A stretch of DNA of 64,000 nucleotides from Deltaproteobacteria bacterium (GTDB lineage: Bacteria > Myxococcota_A > Polyangia > GCA-2747355 > JADLHG01): NCBI GenBank assembly GCA_020848905.1, contig JADLHG010000061.1:1-64000 (forward strand), written 5' to 3'. The notes under the pieces were generated by a model, which did no database searches, had not been told where the DNA came from, and was given only the letters and a program-made list of their open reading frames with translations. The position numbers were made by a program, and so were the translations under genes. Of this stretch, positions 17,450 through 28,007 are shown one piece after another (position 1 is the first letter of the stretch; every line of letters starts with the position of its first letter).

Positions 17450-18529
17450 CTACTGCAGCACCATCATCAGCGGGTAGTGATCCGAGCCCTTGAGCGGCAG
17501 CACGCCGGAGGCCTGCATGACCGTGGAGGCGGAGGTGAAGACCTGGTCGAGCTGCAGCCCCGGGTAGCTCGTCTCCCCCGCCGAGCGGCTCGGCCAGCTC
17601 GGTTGCGCGGGGCGGCCGCGGAAGGGGTCGACCAGGCCCTTCGAGATGGTGCGATAGGGCTTGGTCGGGACGCGCAGCGCGCTCCGCATGAAGTTCAGAT
17701 CGCCGAAGAGGACCACGTTGCTCTTCGATAGGTCGCGGCCGAAGTCTCCGGCGAGGTTTGCCCGCAGGGCGTGGACCTGATTCATCAGCGGGTTCTTGCG
17801 ACCGAAGACGATGTCGAGGCTCGTGCGAAAGAAGCCCCACAGCCCGCCGCCCCGCTCCTGCCGCAGCTTGTCCCAGGGCTGGATCGCGTGGAAGGGGACG
17901 AGCTCGACGCGGCGGCCGTCCGGCAGGTGGACCCCCACGCGGAGGTACGGCTTGTCGAAGTAGCGCGCGTCGCCATAGCCCGCTTCCCAGCGCTGGCGAT
18001 AGCGCTCCGCCTGCTCGGGGCTCGAACCCGGCGGAGCGTAGCCGAGCTGGCGCGCCTGCTCGGGTGACAGCGCATGGCGGCTCAGGAGCAAAAGGCCGTC
18101 GTTCGGCGTGCCCGCGTTGTAGGGCTGGAAGTGCTGGTGCGGGTAGGCCCGCGCCAGCGCCGCCCGCGTCTCGGGGCGCAGGATGCCCTGCTGGTACTCG
18201 CCGAGCACGATCACGTCCGGGTGGAAGCGCGAGCTGGAGAGGGCCTGAAGGTTCGCGTCGAGGGGCGGGAGCTGACCTTTGCGCGTCAGCTTCGCGTTCA
18301 GCTCGCCGCGCTGCACGTTCCACCAGAGGAGTCGCAGGCCGCCCCCCTGCCCCGCGAGGGTGCCGAGGGAGCGGGTGGCCGGATCCACGTCCCAGCGGAG
18401 CGCCGGTGCGGGCGTGCGAGCGGCGACGGGCTGGGCGAGCGCGCAGAGCGCGACGAGCAGGCCGAGGCGCAGGCCGGCGGGGATCGCTGCGCCTCGCGCG
18501 AGGCGCTTTCCACGGTTCGGTTGTGGCAC
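17450..18529 (-). CDS. Secreted endonuclease/exonuclease/phosphatase-fold protein
   Basis: The 359-residue product belongs to the EEP superfamily. WWNVQRGELN supplies the first Asn, LGEYQQG the catalytic Glu, PFHAIQPWDK a His, VVLFGDLNFMRS the Asp/Asn pair, and KGSDHYPLMM the final Asp-His. A hydrophobic signal (GLRLGLLVALCALAQP) suggests export. The start is uncertain: GTG 18529 gives a compact signal peptide, with a TTG about 20 bases earlier as an alternative. Family members are nucleases, phosphodiesterases or sphingomyelinases; the sequence does not decide which. It is convergent with the M23 lipoprotein, 25 bases away. Confidence 0.82.
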   Translation of the reverse strand: MPQPNRGKRLARGAAIPAGLRLGLLVALCALAQPVAARTPAPALRWDVDPATRSLGTLAGQGGGLRLLWWNVQRGELNAKLTRKGQLPPLDANLQALSSSRFHPDVIVLGEYQQGILRPETRAALARAYPHQHFQPYNAGTPNDGLLLLSRHALSPEQARQLGYAPPGSSPEQAERYRQRWEAGYGDARYFDKPYLRVGVHLPDGRRVELVPFHAIQPWDKLRQERGGGLWGFFRTSLDIVFGRKNPLMNQVHALRANLAGDFGRDLSKSNVVLFGDLNFMRSALRVPTKPYRTISKGLVDPFRGRPAQPSWPSRSAGETSYPGLQLDQVFTSASTVMQASGVLPLKGSDHYPLMMVLQ

Positions 18530-18932
18530 GGCAACCGGTCTTAGCAACTTCCCGGCCAATACGCGGCGCCGCCAACCATTGGAATTCAGACGGTCCGTGG
18601 CCCCGAGCGGCGTCTCGAGGCGTAGCCTGGGGACAACAAACCCCCCTGGTCGGCGTGGCGCGCGCGATCGATGGGGCGAGGGGACTGGTTCCTTGACCCG
18701 AGCGCCGTGGCGTCCGGCGCAACAGAATTGGGCTTCGCGCGGGGATACCGTCCAGTGCAAGCCGTCGGTCGGTGTGTGGCCTCGCGTGGCCTCCGGCGGG
18801 CCGTGCGGCCGATCCGCCGTGCGCGACGCGCCGTTGCGACCATGCGCCGACGCCGAGCCGCTCGCGAAGTGCGCGGGCTGGGTCTTGGCCCGGGACGTGC
18901 TCTCCTTCCTCGTACACAGCGGAGGCAGAAGC
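18530..18932. other. Divergent intergenic region, no gene seen
   Basis: This 403-base spacer lies between the EEP-fold gene and the lipoprotein gene at 18933, which point away from each other. No start, ribosome site and codon bias together suggest a small gene. A GGAGG at 18921 serves the downstream gene. No clear promoter hexamers or strong hairpins were picked out by eye. Confidence 0.4.
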
Positions 18933-20720
18933 ATGATGCGCGCGCGCTCACGTGTCGGGGTCGGGATCGTCGTTCTGCTCGTCGGGGCCTGTGGCGAGAG
19001 CGAGGACAGCCGCTTCGGCAAGGGGCAGTTCGGCAGCAGCGGCCTGGCCATCGAGAGCTCGGTGGGGGACGAGGGGCTGCTGCGCAGCGGTAGCGCGCTG
19101 CAGGTGCGCACGGGGGCGAGCGCGGCGTTTCGCGCGAATGCCCTGCACCAGGTGGTGGTCCTGAACCCGTCCACGGGGCGGGAGATCGCGCGCACCGATC
19201 TATTGACCGACCCGCTCGGTCGGCTGGAGCTCGCCTCCGTGGCGCACGACCTGGGCGAGTTCGACGGGGTCAAGGAGCGAGACGTCCTGGAGGTGAAGAT
19301 CCACGACCTCAAGGGCGGTCAGGCGGTGGCCGCGGCCAACGTCCCCGTGGTGCCGACCCTGCACCTGCTTCAGGGCTACGGGTTTCAGGTGGACGAGGTG
19401 CAGCCGCCCTACATCTTCAGCGCGCGCTCCGACGGGCAGCCGGCCAACGCCTTCGTGGTCGGGGCGCTCCCCGAGCCGGGCGAGCTCGCGGGCCCCGTCT
19501 TCGCGGGCGGACGAGGCTTTCCCGCAAACGTGGCCACGGTGGACCTGTACCTCGTGCGCGATCGAGACGTCTGGAAGAACCAGCCCATCCCGCAGCGCGG
19601 GCAGGAGGGCTGGGTCGCCGGGCCGATCGCAGCGAAGGTGACGGGAGGCGTGATGCAGGTGACCAGCCTCGGGTGGCAGCCGGTCGGCCGGGACGTGGGT
19701 CCCTATGACCTCGTGGTGGACGTGGACCGCAACGGGCGGTTCGACTTCTCGGCCGGGTTCAAGGACGGCGCGGACGGCGAGGGGAAGGTGGGGCTGACCG
19801 TCCAGTACAGCGGCGCGTGGCTTCGCGCCCGGTCGAATGCGCTCACGGCCCGCGGGGCGGCCGACGCGGCGAAGGCGGCGGCGCGCACGGCCTCGATTGC
19901 GGCGTTTCAGGCCAGCTCGGCGGCGACGAACGACCCGCAGGCGACGGCCAAGGCCAAGACGATTCGCGAGGCCGCGACCCAGGCGCAGCTCCAGGCGACG
20001 GTGGCCGAGACCGCCGCGGTAGCCGCGGAGAAGGCCTTCAACCAGCTCCTCGCGGACGCCACGATCTGCGTCGCGCAGGCCTCGAAGGCCGAGGAGGCGG
20101 CGCGGCAGGCCGCGACCTTCGCCAAGGGGGCGGCGACGGACGCCGTGCTCACGGCGGAGGCGGAGAAGGCCTACGACGACGCGCTGCAGGCGCGCCTGAC
20201 GGCCTCGCACCTGATCGTGAACCTCGCCTACGGGTCGTCCCGGCGCGGGGTGGACGACGGGTGGAAGAACCGCTACGCGCCGAGCGAGCGCGTCTACGCG
20301 TACATCAATCCGCCGGTCCAGCGCGGCGAGAAGCATGGTCGCGTGGCCAAGGTGATCGTGACGCATCAGGAGTGGGCCGGGTTCTGGAACAACCCGGCCC
20401 TCGTCGAGCCGGGCGGCCAGGGCTCCGTCGGTCGCATCCCCTATCAAAGCATTCTCGTGCAGACCCAGGGCGCCACGCCGCAGACCGGCTGCACCAACGC
20501 GCCTCCGGTGGCGATCCTGGACCCGTCGGCCCTGAGCCTCGGGCAGGTCGACCTGCTGCGCTTCGACGTGATCTACGACTACGGCAACGACGGCTACTAC
20601 GACATCGGGGTCGACTTTCTCGACGTGGTGTCGACGCGCACCGACGGGGCGGTGGTGAGCGGCGTCGAGCTGGCCAAACTTCCTGCCGACCAGCTCTACG
20701 GGTTCTCGGTCGCCAAGTAG
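18933..20720 (+). CDS. Lipoprotein of unknown function with an Ala-rich helical insert
   Basis: The product is 595 residues starting at ATG 18933, with GGAGG nine bases upstream, and has a lipobox (VVLLVGAC). Flanking regions look beta-rich, with calcium-binding-like DVDRNGRFDFSAGFKDGADG near residue 270 and NDGYYDIGVDFLDVV near the end. Residues about 300-420 form an Ala/Lys/Glu-rich block with heptad-like spacing, probably a long antiparallel coiled coil, set between the beta-rich parts. I do not recognise the family. A surface role at the outer membrane is inferred from the lipobox. Its 3' end overlaps the convergent protease gene by 25 bases. Confidence 0.72.
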   Translation: MMRARSRVGVGIVVLLVGACGESEDSRFGKGQFGSSGLAIESSVGDEGLLRSGSALQVRTGASAAFRANALHQVVVLNPSTGREIARTDLLTDPLGRLELASVAHDLGEFDGVKERDVLEVKIHDLKGGQAVAAANVPVVPTLHLLQGYGFQVDEVQPPYIFSARSDGQPANAFVVGALPEPGELAGPVFAGGRGFPANVATVDLYLVRDRDVWKNQPIPQRGQEGWVAGPIAAKVTGGVMQVTSLGWQPVGRDVGPYDLVVDVDRNGRFDFSAGFKDGADGEGKVGLTVQYSGAWLRARSNALTARGAADAAKAAARTASIAAFQASSAATNDPQATAKAKTIREAATQAQLQATVAETAAVAAEKAFNQLLADATICVAQASKAEEAARQAATFAKGAATDAVLTAEAEKAYDDALQARLTASHLIVNLAYGSSRRGVDDGWKNRYAPSERVYAYINPPVQRGEKHGRVAKVIVTHQEWAGFWNNPALVEPGGQGSVGRIPYQSILVQTQGATPQTGCTNAPPVAILDPSALSLGQVDLLRFDVIYDYGNDGYYDIGVDFLDVVSTRTDGAVVSGVELAKLPADQLYGFSVAK

Positions 20721-21625
20721 GGAGGCGCCGACGCGAGGAGCGCGTTCACCACGCCGCGCAGGGCGGGGTCCTCGACGCGTCCTCGGGTGCGGGCCAGGTG
20801 ATCCAGCACCCGACCGATGGGCAGGACGAAGGCGTGGACATTGCCTCCGCCGGCGCCGAGCATGGCCACGGCGCAATCGCTGCCGCGTGCAAAGACCGGA
20901 CTGCCGCTCGAGCCCGTCTCGTTGGCCAGCCTCAGCGTGATGAAGGGCTCGACCCACATCCCGCGATCGACGGTGCCCACCTGGAAGGTCTTCGGCGGGA
21001 GCTCCGGCTCGCCGAGCGCGCGCTCGAAGACGGGGCGACTGCCGAGCCCGCGCGCGACGAGCGACGGCTCGCCCCGGGTGGCGCGTGCGCGTTCCGCCTC
21101 CCAGATGCGCGGGAACCCCGCGTTGTAGACGGAGCGCAGACCTTCGTCCCCCTGGCGCGAGAGCCGCACCGGGGAGAGGTCGCGCAGGGGCGCGGGGAGT
21201 TGCACCCTGAGGAGCGCGTAGTCGATCTCGCGGTTCGCGGCGACGCAATCCACGATCGGCGCGGGGGTCGGTCGGGCGGAGCCTCCGCGATGAAAGAGGA
21301 GCGCGTCCCCCTCGACGGTGGCCTTGTCGAAGAGCGCCACGTGGTGGTTCGTCAGCACCAGCGCCAGGCCCGCCGCGTCGGGAGGCGTGACCAGAAAAGC
21401 CGTGCCGCCCGTGCGGCCGCCGTGCCGCTGGTACTGGGCCACGGCGTCCACGTTCTGCGCCACGCGGGGCTTCAGCCGCGCCTGGAGCTCGGGGGTCGCG
21501 AGGTGAAAGAGCGGCGCACGTGGGGCGCGGTCGCGCGCAACCGCGGCGCTCCCCGAGAGGAGGGCCAGCAGGGCGAGCAGGGCTAGAGATAGGCGCCGAG
21601 CCTCGGCCGGGCTGTGTCGTGACAC
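20696..21625 (-). CDS. Secreted trypsin-like serine protease
   Basis: The 309-residue product has a signal peptide (LSLALLALLALLSGSAAVA) and the three catalytic blocks of S1-type or V8/HtrA-like proteases. These are LVLTNHHVAL (His), EIDYALLRV (Asp) and ETGSSGSPVF (Ser). The TGGTAFLVTP strand before the His is typical of this fold. No PDZ domain follows, so it is not HtrA. The start is GTG 21625; no better-placed ATG exists. Its stop lies inside the last 25 bases of the convergent lipoprotein gene. Substrate unknown. Confidence 0.87.
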   Translation of the reverse strand: MSRHSPAEARRLSLALLALLALLSGSAAVARDRAPRAPLFHLATPELQARLKPRVAQNVDAVAQYQRHGGRTGGTAFLVTPPDAAGLALVLTNHHVALFDKATVEGDALLFHRGGSARPTPAPIVDCVAANREIDYALLRVQLPAPLRDLSPVRLSRQGDEGLRSVYNAGFPRIWEAERARATRGEPSLVARGLGSRPVFERALGEPELPPKTFQVGTVDRGMWVEPFITLRLANETGSSGSPVFARGSDCAVAMLGAGGGNVHAFVLPIGRVLDHLARTRGRVEDPALRGVVNALLASAPPYLATENP

Positions 21626-21976
21626 GAAGGGCTTCTCGTAGCAGGAGCCGCGCCGGGCCCCGACCGCTGGTCATGGCCGTAATTACGAGGCGGTAGGTCT
21701 ACAGCCGGGCAGTGCCGGTCACCGAACTCAGGAGCACGGCGCCGGATTCGAGGGACCCGACCCTCGGGCCCTGGTGCTGTGGACCGTCGGTTGCACGGTC
21801 GCAAGCCACCTGCGCGAGGAGTGTCCGCTCGGCTGGGCCCGCCGAGGCAGCGAGATCCGCAGCTTTCCAGGCATTGGGCGATGGCACGTCCCCTGCCTTT
21901 TGAGGACCCCGTGCAGAGGGCCCGGCCCGAGCGGTCGTCGCGCCGAGGCCCCGGACTCGGACGGAGGAAATGGGCA
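21626..21976. other. Divergent intergenic region with a small hairpin
   Basis: This 351-base spacer separates the protease from the gene at 21977. A short inverted repeat CGAGGG-acccga-CCCTCG (21749-21766) could form a six-base-pair stem. It has no T-run, so it is a poor intrinsic terminator. No gene was found. GGAGG at 21963 belongs to the gene at 21977. Confidence 0.4.
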
Positions 21977-22686
21977 ATGGAACGACAGCGAGGTTCTCGT
22001 CTTGGCAGCGGATGGATTCTCGGGGCTGCCGTCGCCGTTGCCGGCGCCGCGCCGGCGTGGGCCGCGCCCGAAGAACCTCTCGTCGTGGCCGCGCGGGAGG
22101 CTCAGTCGCAGGTCGAGTCCTTGCAGCAGGATCGGGAGGCCAGCGCCCGGGATGCGGCGAGAGTCATCGTGGACCGGGTCTGGACCTTCTTGCACGCCCC
22201 GGAGGTGATCGGCGCCGCGCGAGAGCACGCCGCGATCGGCGATGCGCTCCTCGGCCCGAGCGGCGGAGAGCCTCGTCACGGCGTCAATGAGCCGCTCCTC
22301 CGCTGCAGTTTCCTCGAGCACCCGAACCTCTGGGGCAGCGTCGGCACGCGGCTCGTGCGGACCTTCGGAGGATCCGTCGTGGTAGAGCACTGCACGCGAA
22401 GACGCGTCGGGGGGTATTACGGGGTGGATCAACCCGTCACGCAGTCTACGCCGGTGGCCTCCCAGGAGGCTGCGGTGGCGAAGGTGGCGGAGCTGATCCT
22501 TCAGGGCCAGGTCTTCGTCGACCGCCAGCCGGTTGGACTGCTCCTCAGGCCGGCAGCGCGCCTGCGACTCATGACCGACGTGGATGGCCTGATGCTCCAG
22601 TACCGTCAGAATCTCGCCGCGAATCTGCGCACGGCGACGCAGCGGCTGGCGGAGCGGCGAAGCGCGGCAGGGGGCGGTCGCGCGGA

Positions 22687-22690
<4 letters not shown>
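21977..22690 (+). CDS. Secreted protein of unknown function
   Basis: ATG 21977 follows GGAGG by about ten bases and opens a 237-residue protein with a signal peptide ending near WAA-PEE. The first mature stretch is a likely coiled coil ([20 protein letters not shown]). Two Cys residues ([10 protein letters not shown] and [10 protein letters not shown]) may pair. The C-terminal third is helical. No family is recognised. The stop TAG shares the palindrome CTAG (22687-22690) with the stop of asnS on the other strand, so the two genes meet with no intergenic space and no room for a terminator. Confidence 0.62.
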
Positions 22691-24087
<1,397 letters not shown>

Positions 24088-24170
24088 GAGCGGGAGTGAA
24101 CGACACCGGGGCGGGGGGCGTCAACCGCTCCGTCGGGGGTAGAATGCGACGCTGTTTCAGGGAGGCCCTC

Positions 24171-24656
24171 ATGCATGACAGAACACTTCGACCTGGTCGC
24201 GGCCGCGCGCCGCTCTGCGCCCTCGCCGGGGCCGCGCTCCTCGGGGCCGCGCTCCTCGCTCCCGCCGGGCTTCGCGCGAGCCAGCCGAGGGAGACCGACG
24301 TGCCGGCGCTGGTGCGGAAGGCGACGGTGGTCGCCATCGCCGAGGTCGAGCAGGTGATCGCGCGTCGCAAGCGCTGCGAGCAGACCATCTCCTACGTGCT
24401 GAAGCCCCGCACGGTCCTCGCGGGGAACGGCAAGCTGCCCCCGCGCCTCACCTTCGCGCACCGGGACGTGCTCTGGGGGCAAGGCTGCCCGCGCGTGGCC
24501 CGCTCGACCGTACCGGTGGCCCAGGAAGCCCAGCTCAAGTCGCAGGTCGTGGTGCTCCTCGAGCGCCACGGGGCCTGGACCGTCACGGGGACCTTCCCCC
24601 TCGCCGAGCGGGCCCGCGTCGAGGCCTGGCGCCGGGGAGCGAAGGGCGCGCCGTGA
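24171..24656 (+). CDS. Small secreted protein of unknown function
   Basis: The start at ATG 24171 is supported by GGAGG at 24161; an earlier in-frame ATG near 24144 has no such site. The 161-residue product has an arginine-rich n-region, a long hydrophobic stretch (LAGAALLGAALLAPAGL) and a cleavage site near RAS-QP. The mature 115 residues look beta-rich, with two Cys (RKRCEQTI and WGQGCPRV) that may form a disulfide. I do not recognise a family. It is divergent from asnS, whose start is 84 bases away. Confidence 0.65.
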   Translation: MHDRTLRPGRGRAPLCALAGAALLGAALLAPAGLRASQPRETDVPALVRKATVVAIAEVEQVIARRKRCEQTISYVLKPRTVLAGNGKLPPRLTFAHRDVLWGQGCPRVARSTVPVAQEAQLKSQVVVLLERHGAWTVTGTFPLAERARVEAWRRGAKGAP

Positions 24657-24694
24657 GCCACCTGGAACACCGCTCGCTGTGCTAGGGGCGCGCC

Positions 24695-25975
24695 CTACGC
24701 CTTCTCCGAGCGCTGCGCTGCCCGACCGAGCTTTTCGAGGATGAAGGCGCTCCACCAGCGCGCGGCGAAGAAGCGCCCCGGCCGCGTGAGTTCGAAGACC
24801 TCCGGTGAGGTGCGGGTGACCAGGCCCGCCTGCTCGGCGACCCCCAGCCACCCCTTCACCGTCGTAGCGCGCGCGGACCCGAGGTGCGGCTCGAGGAGAC
24901 GTAGCTCGAAGCGCAAGGTCTTCGCCGAGAGCAGAAGGAGCTCCGTCGCCTCGTCGTCGGCGTCACGGGTGCCCCCGCTCCGCCGGGGCCACGCTCCGGC
25001 CTCGCAGGCCCGGAGGTACGCGCGCGTGTCGCCGAGGTTTTGCCAGTGGCGCCCCGCGGCCCCCGAGAGCGCACCGGCGCCGAGCCCGAGGCAGGCCCGG
25101 GCCGGCGGACGCCAGACGTCGAGCTGGTAGGCGCAATAGACGCCGCTCCTCGAGAAGTCCTCCGGTGTGTACGCGGTGAAGCCCGCCGCTTCGAGGCGCG
25201 CGCTGGCCCGCTCGTAGAGCTCGAGCTGGAGCGCCTGGACCTCCTCGCGCCGCCGGTAGAGGGGCGTGTCCGGCCGGTAGATCAGCGGAAAGATCGACAG
25301 GTGGGTGAGCGGCGCGGCGAGCGCCTGGTCCAGCTCGTGGTCGAAGTCCGCGAGCGTCTGACCCGGGAGTCCGTACATCAGGTCGGCGGAGAGCTCGGAG
25401 ATCCCGGCTTCGCGGATCGTGCCGAAGGCGCGGTCGATCTCCGCGCGGCGATGGCGGCGACCGAGGGAGCGCAGGCGGGCCTCGTCAAAGCTCTGCACGC
25501 CGAGAGAGATCCGATCTATGCCGGCCGCGCGATAGGCCGCGAGCTTCGCCGGGTCCACCGATTCGGGATTCGCCTCGAGCGTGACCTGGACCTCCGGGCC
25601 GACGCGGAAGAGGCCGCGCAGCCTCTCGAGGAGATCGGCGAGCTTCTCGGCCGGGACGTACGACGGCGTCCCCCCGCCGAGGAAGATCGAGGTCACCCGC
25701 GCCCCGGCGAGCTGCGGCAGCGCGCCGTAGGCCTCTAGCTCCCACCGGAGCGCGTCGAAATAGCGCTCTATCAGCTCGTCGTCGCGCCCCTTGGCGAAAC
25801 TGCAATAGGCGCATAGCGAGCCGCAAAAGGGGACGTGCACGTATACCGCGAAGGAATCGAGCGACGGGAGGCTCTCCGGCTCCGGCGCCGGTCCCTCGGG
25901 GGCGGGGGTCAGCGCGCGGGCGAGGAGCTCGCGCCCGAGCGCCTCGACGAGCTCGTACTGGAGGACGCCCGCCAC
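24695..25975 (-). CDS. hemW: HemW-like radical SAM protein (coproporphyrinogen dehydrogenase family)
   Basis: This 426-residue radical SAM enzyme has the cluster motif HVPFCGSLCAYCSF (CxxxCxxC). The residue after the third Cys is Ser-Phe, as in HemW, rather than the extra Cys of HemN oxidases. The GGGTPS motif, the EANPES strand and SLGVQSFDEARLR are all typical. HemW proteins are thought to insert heme into targets rather than oxidise coproporphyrinogen. The C-terminal HemW-like helical domain (about 330-426) is present. The GTG start lies four bases after the stop of the oxidosqualene cyclase, so the two are probably one transcript. An unusual 40-residue Pro-rich leader precedes the core. 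Confidence 0.85.
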   Translation of the reverse strand: MAGVLQYELVEALGRELLARALTPAPEGPAPEPESLPSLDSFAVYVHVPFCGSLCAYCSFAKGRDDELIERYFDALRWELEAYGALPQLAGARVTSIFLGGGTPSYVPAEKLADLLERLRGLFRVGPEVQVTLEANPESVDPAKLAAYRAAGIDRISLGVQSFDEARLRSLGRRHRRAEIDRAFGTIREAGISELSADLMYGLPGQTLADFDHELDQALAAPLTHLSIFPLIYRPDTPLYRRREEVQALQLELYERASARLEAAGFTAYTPEDFSRSGVYCAYQLDVWRPPARACLGLGAGALSGAAGRHWQNLGDTRAYLRACEAGAWPRRSGGTRDADDEATELLLLSAKTLRFELRLLEPHLGSARATTVKGWLGVAEQAGLVTRTSPEVFELTRPGRFFAARWWSAFILEKLGRAAQRSEKA

Positions 25976-25979
25976 GCGT

Positions 25980-28007
25980 TCAGGGATTGTGGTGGGGCAG
26001 CGGGATCCAGCGGCCCGCCCGCGCGTACTGGGCGAGGGCCCAGATCGAAAAGTAACGGCGGTAGTTCTCGTAGTTGATGAGGGCGGTCTTGTTGAAGACC
26101 CCCACGATGGACTCGCGCGGCCAGTCGCCGTCGCGGTCCTGCCGCTCGATCAAGAGCTCCGCGGCGCGCCGCGCCTCCTCGGTGGCGCCCTGGCCCCCGC
26201 GCACGAGCGAGGAGAGCGCCCAGGCGGTGTTCACCATCTGGCTCTCGGGGTGCTTGACGTAGCGCCGCTCGCTGCACGAGCTGTGGTGCTCGCCCCAGCC
26301 GCCGTCGGTGTTCTGGCGGGCCTTCAGGAAGGAGAGCGCGCGCTCGACGGCCGGGTCGGTGCCCTTGGCCCCCGCCGCGGTGAGGCCGTGCACGCCGAAC
26401 CAGGTGCCGTAGGTGAAGCAGACGGCCCACGAGCCCTCGAAGCTGCCGTCGGCGCGCTGCTGCTGGCGCAGGAAGGTCTCGCCGCGCCGGATGGCCCGGG
26501 CGATCTCCGCCTCGAGAAAGCCGGGGAAGCGCAGGCGCGCGCGGGAGAGCGCCTGGAGGCAGGCCGAGGTGCACTCGACGTACGAGTAGTCCACCATGAT
26601 CGCGCCGAAGACCTGCGACGGGTTCAGCAGCTCGAGCCAGTCGGGGCCGCGCTTGAGCTCGTAGGTGGCCCAGCCCCCGTCGGCGTTCTGGAAGGAGAGG
26701 AGCAGCCGCACCGCGTCGCGCAGGAGCTCCTCGGGGACCGGGCGCGCCATCTTCGGCTCGAGCGCGACGGCCGCCTTGAAGCCCTCGGCGGTGCAGTCGG
26801 TGATCGGCCAGCCGTGCAGGCGGTCGGAGAAGGGCCAGCCCCCCTTCGAGGCGTGGCGGAAGTAGCGCTCCTTGTGCGGCACGTCCTCGAGCACCTGGTT
26901 GTCCCGGATGTAGTCGTGCGCTCGGACGAGCGTGGGCAGGTAGTCGTCGGCGAAGGGGGTGGCCAGGATGCTCTGCACCGCGAAGGCCGTGTCCCACAGG
27001 GCCGTCGAGTTGTAGCCGTTCATCTTGGCGCCGTCGTGCCCGTCCCAGATGTACTGGTCCAGCGTGACGAAGCTGCGGCGCGCCTCCTCGCCGTCGGGCT
27101 CGCGGAAGTGGTGGACCAGCGTGTTCAGCACCGCGTTGACGGGGCCGATGCGGATGTAGTTCGTGACCTGGTCTTCGAAGCGGATGTGGTCGAGGAGCTC
27201 CTCCATGGCGCGGCGCCGCGTGGCGCGCGGGTGGCGGTCCTCGTAGAGGGCCATGGCCTGATTCGCGGCCCAGAGCACCTTGGTCGGCGGATTGTAGCTG
27301 TCGGCGCGGGCCACCGTGTCGCGGTGCCTGCGCCACTCGATGCTCTCGTAGGGCTGGGGATAGATCTCGCGCCGGATGGCCCGGATCTGCTCGTCGGCGG
27401 GGATCGCCGCGCGCATCCCATAGAGGTAGGCCATCGGCAGGTAGACCTGGCGGCAGTGGCACCAGAGCTTGCTCGGATGCACGGGGAGCGCGTCGGGGAG
27501 CAGCCAGAGCTCGGGGAGGATCGGGTTCAGCCCCTCGTAGTCGTAGAGCGAGAGGAGGGCCAGCGTGAACTTGCCCCAGCTCGCCGCGCCGAGGGGGCCG
27601 CCGTTCTCGTGGATCCAGCGGCGCATCCGTGCGAGGTCGGGGTCGGTCGCCGGGACGTCGAGGAGCCGGAGCGCCACGTAGCAGAGGACGCTCGTGAACA
27701 TGCAGCCGTCCCCTTCCGCGTGCAGGCCGATGCTGCCGTCGGGCTGCTGGACGTTCCGCACGTAGCGGATCATCTCCGCGCGGCGGGCCGCGGGGATCGG
27801 ATGCCGCGCGATGTGGCAGGTGGCCACGTACATGGGGAGGAGAAACATCGGGCCGCCGTAGTCCCCCTTCCACGACCCGTCCGCCTCCTGCAGCGCGGCC
27901 AGCTTGTCGAGCCCGCGGCGGAGCGTGCGCGAGATGACCTCGCTCGTGACGCCGTGGCGGGTGCGTCGGGGCCTGGCGTTCGAAGATGCGTCGGTGGTCG
28001 GGTTCAC
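25980..28007 (-). CDS. Oxidosqualene cyclase, cycloartenol-synthase type
   Basis: The 675-residue product is a prenyltransferase-fold cyclase. The acid motif is Asp404-Cys-Thr-Ala-Glu (DCTAE), as in oxidosqualene cyclases, not the DxDD form of squalene-hopene cyclases. QW-type repeats (for example QQRADGSFEGSW and QNTDGGWGE) are present. Three residues that steer eukaryotic enzymes between lanosterol and cycloartenol can be read. Tyr332 (MNGYNS), His398 and Ile402 (LHGWPITDC) correspond to Tyr410, His477 and Ile481 of plant cycloartenol synthase. The start is GTG 28007, preceded by GGAGGAGAG. It is a peripheral membrane enzyme acting on 2,3-oxidosqualene. A squalene epoxidase is not in the window. 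Confidence 0.93.
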   Translation of the reverse strand: MNPTTDASSNARPRRTRHGVTSEVISRTLRRGLDKLAALQEADGSWKGDYGGPMFLLPMYVATCHIARHPIPAARRAEMIRYVRNVQQPDGSIGLHAEGDGCMFTSVLCYVALRLLDVPATDPDLARMRRWIHENGGPLGAASWGKFTLALLSLYDYEGLNPILPELWLLPDALPVHPSKLWCHCRQVYLPMAYLYGMRAAIPADEQIRAIRREIYPQPYESIEWRRHRDTVARADSYNPPTKVLWAANQAMALYEDRHPRATRRRAMEELLDHIRFEDQVTNYIRIGPVNAVLNTLVHHFREPDGEEARRSFVTLDQYIWDGHDGAKMNGYNSTALWDTAFAVQSILATPFADDYLPTLVRAHDYIRDNQVLEDVPHKERYFRHASKGGWPFSDRLHGWPITDCTAEGFKAAVALEPKMARPVPEELLRDAVRLLLSFQNADGGWATYELKRGPDWLELLNPSQVFGAIMVDYSYVECTSACLQALSRARLRFPGFLEAEIARAIRRGETFLRQQQRADGSFEGSWAVCFTYGTWFGVHGLTAAGAKGTDPAVERALSFLKARQNTDGGWGEHHSSCSERRYVKHPESQMVNTAWALSSLVRGGQGATEEARRAAELLIERQDRDGDWPRESIVGVFNKTALINYENYRRYFSIWALAQYARAGRWIPLPHHNP

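Noticed and set aside
17420-17452. Intrinsic terminator between the M23 and EEP genes
   Set aside because: Only a weak GC-rich fold is present and no T-run follows on either strand.
20696-21625. HtrA/DegP protease
   Set aside because: The catalytic triad is present but no PDZ domain follows and the length is short.
25980-28007. Squalene-hopene cyclase
   Set aside because: The acid motif is DCTAE rather than DxDD and the pocket residues match oxidosqualene cyclases.
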